This document shows positions 62,755 to 64,000 of a DNA stretch of 64,000 bases, in pieces; within the stretch, counting starts at the first letter, position 1; each line of letters starts with the position of its first letter. Both the position numbers and the translations under genes were made by a program. The stretch is from Rubellimicrobium rubrum (lineage in GTDB: Bacteria > Pseudomonadota > Alphaproteobacteria > Rhodobacterales > Rhodobacteraceae). Location of the stretch: contig NZ_VDFU01000008.1 in the NCBI RefSeq assembly GCF_006152115.1, positions 1-64,000 of the forward strand, read 5' to 3'. The notes beneath the pieces were generated by a model that had not been told where the DNA came from, did not search any database, and saw nothing but the letters and a program-made list of their open reading frames with translations.

Positions 62755-63392
62755 CGACGCCGGTCGCGGCGCGCGCTCATGGGCTGGAAGGCCACGCCCA
62801 CATGCGCCTCGCAATAGGGCTTGCCCTGCTGCACGGGCATGCCGCAGAACCAGAAGTTCGGCGTCGCGGGATCGCCCACGGGCCATTTGCAGGTCTTCTC
62901 GGTCAGCTCCATGAGGGTGAGCCGCTTGGAGGTCTTCTCCACCGCCAGCGCGGCGGCCTGGGCCTCGGGGCTGATCTCGTTGGCCGAAGGCTGTGGCGGC
63001 AGGGGCTGCCCGGCCGGGATGATCTGGCGCCGGAACGGCACCGGCGCACTGGCCTCCTCCTGCTCCTCCGCCTCTTCGGGCTCGGGTTCCTCGACCTCGA
63101 CTTCGGCGGGCATCTCCTCGGGCTCGTCGTCCTCGACGGGCGCAGCGGCGACGGGCGCGCGGGCCGGGGCGGCCGGGATCGGCTGGACGGGCACCTCCTC
63201 CTCCACGATCTCGGGAAGGCCATCCTCGGCACGGCTGCCGGGAACGGCGCGGTTCGACAGGCCCAGGCGATGCACCTTGCCGATCACCGCGTTGCGCGTG
63301 ACCTGCCCCAGCTCCTTGGCGATCTGGCTCGCTGAGGCGCCCTCGGCCCACATCCGCTTGAGCGTTTCGACGCGTTCGTCAGTCCAGGACAT
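62751..63392 (-). CDS. gcrA: Cell cycle regulator GcrA
   Basis: Alphaproteobacterial regulator of 213 residues that binds sigma70 and methylated GANTC sites to control cell-cycle genes. The N-terminal HTH is MSWTDERVETLKRMWAEG, then SASQIAKELG and TRNAVIGKVHRLGLSN. A long acidic, Pro-rich linker (about residues 60-135) is followed by the zinc-finger-like C-terminus TCKWPVGDP, FWFCGMPV, YCEAHVGVAF. ATG 63392. The CcrM partner is not in the window. Confidence 0.93.
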   Translation of the reverse strand: MSWTDERVETLKRMWAEGASASQIAKELGQVTRNAVIGKVHRLGLSNRAVPGSRAEDGLPEIVEEEVPVQPIPAAPARAPVAAAPVEDDEPEEMPAEVEVEEPEPEEAEEQEEASAPVPFRRQIIPAGQPLPPQPSANEISPEAQAAALAVEKTSKRLTLMELTEKTCKWPVGDPATPNFWFCGMPVQQGKPYCEAHVGVAFQPMSARRDRRR

Positions 63393-63496
63393 CGCGCCCC
63401 CTCCGAAAATCATGACGCACCGAGATACAGACCACCCGGGCGGAGTTCAAGACGCGGCATGACCCGACCGGATCATTCGCCGCACCCCTTCAGACC

Positions 63497-64000
63497 TTAT
63501 CCCTGACGAACGCGCCGCGCCGCCGTCAGGATCGCGAAGGCTCCCGCGGCCACGGTCACCGTGGCGGGACCGACCCCGGAATCCGCAGCCACCGCCAGCC
63601 CGAGCCCACCCAGGGATGCCAGCACCCCGATGCCGCAGGCAGCCAGCGCCATGCCTTCGGGCGTCCGGGCCAGGGTCCGCGCCGCTGCGGCGGGGATGAT
63701 GAGCAGTGCCGTGACCAGAAGCGCCCCCACGACCTGGATCGCCACCGCTACCACCCCGGCCAGAAGCAATGACAGAAGCAGCGTCCCGCGCGAAGGGTCC
63801 ATGCCCCCCGCCCGCGCAAGGTCGGGGGACAGCGTGGAGGTCAGCAGCAGCGGCCAGTTCCGCCAGACAAGGAACGCCACGACCGCCGCGCCGCCCCAGA
63901 TCAGCGCCAGGTCTCCACGGCCCACGGTCAGCACGTCGCCGAACAGGAACGCCTCGAGGTTGACCCGCGGCCCCGGCGTCAGCGCCACGGCAAAGAGGCC
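63497..64000 (-). CDS. Metal ABC transporter permease, ZnuB type (partial)
   Basis: C-terminal part of an integral membrane permease; the frame runs off the right edge and lacks its start. About five hydrophobic segments are visible, with VNLEAFLFGDVLTVGRGDL and QVVGALLVTALLIIPAAAAR, typical of manganese/zinc ABC permeases. It probably belongs to a znu-type operon lying mainly outside the window. Confidence 0.87.
   Translation of the reverse strand, partial: GLFAVALTPGPRVNLEAFLFGDVLTVGRGDLALIWGGAAVVAFLVWRNWPLLLTSTLSPDLARAGGMDPSRGTLLLSLLLAGVVAVAIQVVGALLVTALLIIPAAAARTLARTPEGMALAACGIGVLASLGGLGLAVAADSGVGPATVTVAAGAFAILTAARRVRQG

Overview
The window is high-GC DNA (roughly two-thirds G+C in coding regions) from an alphaproteobacterium, most likely of the order Rhodobacterales. 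The evidence is GcrA, an aa3-type cytochrome oxidase subunit I, a small gene between glyQ and glyS, a dacC-tmk-holB-tatD cluster, and an Lrp pair divergent from ilvC. Almost everything is chromosomal housekeeping DNA. I see no CRISPR array, prophage, secretion system or defence island. Genes are densely packed, and many pairs are translationally coupled by ATGA or GTGA overlaps.

Layout. 0-1.6 kb is the only obviously mobile region: an IS630-type transposase in two frames, then about 330 bp of low-GC DNA holding a decayed tRNA-Arg-like sequence, then an intact tRNA-Ser(UGA). 1.8-8.4 kb is a plus-strand run: SPOR lipoprotein, D,D-carboxypeptidase, thymidylate kinase, DNA polymerase III delta prime, TatD, a metallo-beta-lactamase-fold hydrolase and an AEC transporter. 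8.4-13.2 kb is a minus-strand polyamine-type ABC transporter. 13.4-25.5 kb has tRNA-Leu(GAG), lipB, ctaD, a YqeY protein, carA, a glycosyltransferase, a GntR regulator, a HAD hydrolase, a UbiH-like monooxygenase, two Lrp regulators and ilvC. 25.5-38.2 kb has manganese catalase, an SDR, the coupled folB-folP-glmM group, a cell-wall hydrolase, a PPDK-like enzyme and glyQ/DUF6446/glyS. 38.3-50.5 kb has a degenerate trypsin-fold envelope protein, FolE2, metZ, a cupin, a GST, YciB, MgtC, ftsY, xseA, purD and rpmB. 50.7-64 kb has an alpha/beta hydrolase, meaB, hrpB, gnd, a Nudix protein, ExoD, a Kef-type antiporter, rimO, a D-2-hydroxyacid dehydrogenase, a GNAT, gcrA and the end of a metal ABC permease.

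The least ordinary signal is inside two essential genes. Thymidylate kinase (about 4362-4640) and the glycyl-tRNA synthetase beta subunit (about 34957-35275) each carry a stop-free, in-frame block of roughly 50-55% GC. Each block adds about 60 residues at a place where the family normally has a short loop. The two blocks do not visibly resemble each other in sequence, but share size range, composition, codon style and a concentration of short palindromes. They could be in-frame insertion elements or imported allele segments. Other points of note are a trypsin-like domain that has lost all three catalytic residues, a FolB with a large unexplained C-terminal domain, a PotB-type permease with a large extracytoplasmic insert, and a hairpin-rich spacer downstream of glyS.
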